From positions 21,393 through 35,693 of the forward strand of contig JAHZHX010000017.1 in the NCBI GenBank assembly GCA_019420065.1: a stretch of 14,301 nt of DNA. The letters run 5' to 3'. Source of the DNA: Clostridiales bacterium. Lineage in GTDB: Bacteria; Bacillota; Clostridia; Christensenellales; Aristaeellaceae. The notes under the pieces were generated by a model that was not told the origin of the DNA, ran no database searches, and was given only the letters and a program-made list of their open reading frames with translations. This document shows positions 13,896 to 14,301 of this stretch, in pieces. Position 1 is the first letter of the stretch, and each line of letters starts with the position of its first letter. A program made the position numbers and the translations under genes.

Positions 13896-14020
13896 GGCAG
13901 GGGGCGCGTCTGCTATGCAGACGCGATGCGCCGATGCAGTCGGCGCAGTTGGAAGCGTCGCCTTTGCCCGGATATGCTTGCATATCCGGTAAAAGGCAGC
14001 TTCCAGCATATCCCCCTGCC
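13896..14020. other. Four-way (cloverleaf-like) palindromic structure, possible structured RNA or dispersed palindromic element
   Basis: A closing helix GGCAGGGGG (13896-13904) with CCCCCTGCC (14012-14020) encloses three hairpins. A is CGCGTCTGC (13905-13913) with GCAGACGCG (13917-13925). B is TGCGCCGA (13927-13934) with TCGGCGCA (13940-13947). C is GGAAGC and GCCTTT and CCGGATATGC (13951-13977) with GCATATCCGG and AAAGGC and GCTTCC (13980-14004). Single-stranded joints are only 1, 3 and 7 bases. Nearly every base is paired and all pairs are Watson-Crick, so either strand could fold. No convincing protein is encoded here on either strand. Confidence 0.65.
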
Positions 14021-14032
14021 GTCTAAAACCGT

Positions 14033-14171
14033 CAAACCCGCTCCAAAACCGATTGGTTTTCGGGTGGGGTTTGGGGAAGGGGCGCATAGGAACAAACCCC
14101 TTGCGGGTTTGTGACGCGGCAACAGCCAATGCGGCTTGCGCAGTGGCGCGCCTGGCAAGTGCCAGGCGTGC
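14033..14171. repeat. Series of four further hairpins between the cloverleaf and spo0A
   Basis: D: CAAACCC (14033-14039) with GGGTTTG (14067-14073), with inner AAAACC-GATT-GGTTTT (14045-14060). E: ACAAACCC (14092-14099) with GGGTTTGT (14105-14112). F: GCAA and GCC (14119-14127) with GGC and TTGC (14133-14139). G: an 11-pair stem between 14146 and 14171 with core GCCTGGCA/TGCCAGGC, including one pair that is G-U in plus-strand RNA (14148, 14169) and mismatched on the minus strand. Together with the cloverleaf they fill the gap up to the spo0A terminator. Confidence 0.6.
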
Positions 14172-14180
14172 GGACAGGAG

Positions 14181-14201
14181 AAAAAGCCGCCGCCCCAGCT
14201 T
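14181..14201 (-). terminator. Terminator of spo0A
   Basis: On the minus strand AAGCTG (14201-14196) pairs with CGGCTT (14189-14184), one pair being U-G, around GGGCGG, followed by TTTC. The stem begins on the last base of the spo0A stop codon. Confidence 0.6.
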
Positions 14202-14301
14202 CACAGCGCGTTCCTTTTCTGTTCCTCGAGCGCGAGCTTATCGGCGATGAGGGCGATGAACTCGCCGTTGGTGGGCTTGTCCTCCGGGGTAGCCACACGG
14301 C
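14201..14301 (-). CDS. spo0A: Stage 0 sporulation protein A, C-terminal 32 residues (5' end outside window)
   Basis: The minus-strand frame open to the right edge reads RVATPEDKPTNGEFIALIAD, then KLALEEQKRNAL and a TGA at 14203-14201. This is the C-terminal end of Spo0A: the family ends in a conserved KPTNSEFIA-x-xADKLRLE stretch after its DNA-binding domain, matched here as KPTNGEFIALIADKLALE. Spo0A is the phosphorelay response regulator that switches on sporulation; its presence marks the genome as belonging to the endospore-forming Firmicutes lineage, though not that this strain sporulates. The tail extends about eight residues past the conserved motif. The receiver domain and the DNA-binding helices lie outside the window. 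The stretch is short, but the motif is very specific. Confidence 0.85.
   Translation of the reverse strand, partial: RVATPEDKPTNGEFIALIADKLALEEQKRNAL

Noticed and set aside
13770..14204. A 144-codon minus-strand open frame covering the hairpin region downstream of spo0A
   Set aside because: It crosses the spo0A terminator, all hairpins and the SLOG operon terminator. Its composition is that of palindromic DNA translated by chance, and it has no ribosome binding site.
1..14301. CRISPR array or insertion sequence
   Set aside because: There are no regularly spaced identical repeats with unique spacers, and no transposase, integrase or recombinase motif in any frame that reads as protein.

Overview
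The window looks like chromosomal DNA of a GC-rich member of the Clostridia (Firmicutes). The evidence is consistent AGGAGG-type ribosome binding sites, a RecD2-type helicase, a TetM-like translation GTPase fused to a YacP/Rae1 nuclease domain, an ECF sigma/anti-sigma pair of clostridial type, and at the right edge the last 32 codons of spo0A, the master regulator of sporulation. A Christensenellales- or Oscillospirales-like gut bacterium would fit, but I cannot fix the genus.

Layout. (1) 1-2465: the 3' part of recD2 followed closely by an MFS-type membrane transporter. (2) 2469-2642: tRNA-Leu(CAG) with its own promoter and a strong terminator. (3) 2643-4993: an AT-richer stretch holding a 490-base gene-free zone, a secreted SH3-domain protein and a decayed fragment. 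(4) 5061-7813: a DMT/EamA transporter built from two very similar halves, then an ECF sigma factor translationally coupled to a one-pass membrane anti-sigma protein. (5) 7882-11232, minus strand: an 865-residue TetM-like GTPase with a C-terminal Rae1-like NYN RNase domain, followed by a small P-loop kinase-like protein. (6) 11340-13870: an AT-richer accessory block with three XRE-family repressor paralogues on the minus strand and, divergently, a SLOG/DUF1273 protein overlapping a small membrane-anchored protein. (7) 13890-14180: a gene-free stretch packed with perfect hairpins, including a four-way cloverleaf-like fold, directly downstream of spo0A, which enters from the right on the minus strand.

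How the parts relate. The GTPase-RNase fusion is the most striking single gene: both halves belong to families that work on the ribosome (A-site remodelling and A-site mRNA cleavage), which suggests one protein that both binds and processes stalled or selected ribosomes. Block 6 has the form of a regulated accessory cassette: the divergent intergenic region between a repressor and the SLOG operon carries a 9-bp inverted repeat over the repressor's own promoter and a 20-bp-phased direct repeat, and related terminator hairpins close both ends of the block. The hairpin-rich stretch beside spo0A is unexplained by any gene and is either a dispersed palindromic element or an unrecognised structured RNA.
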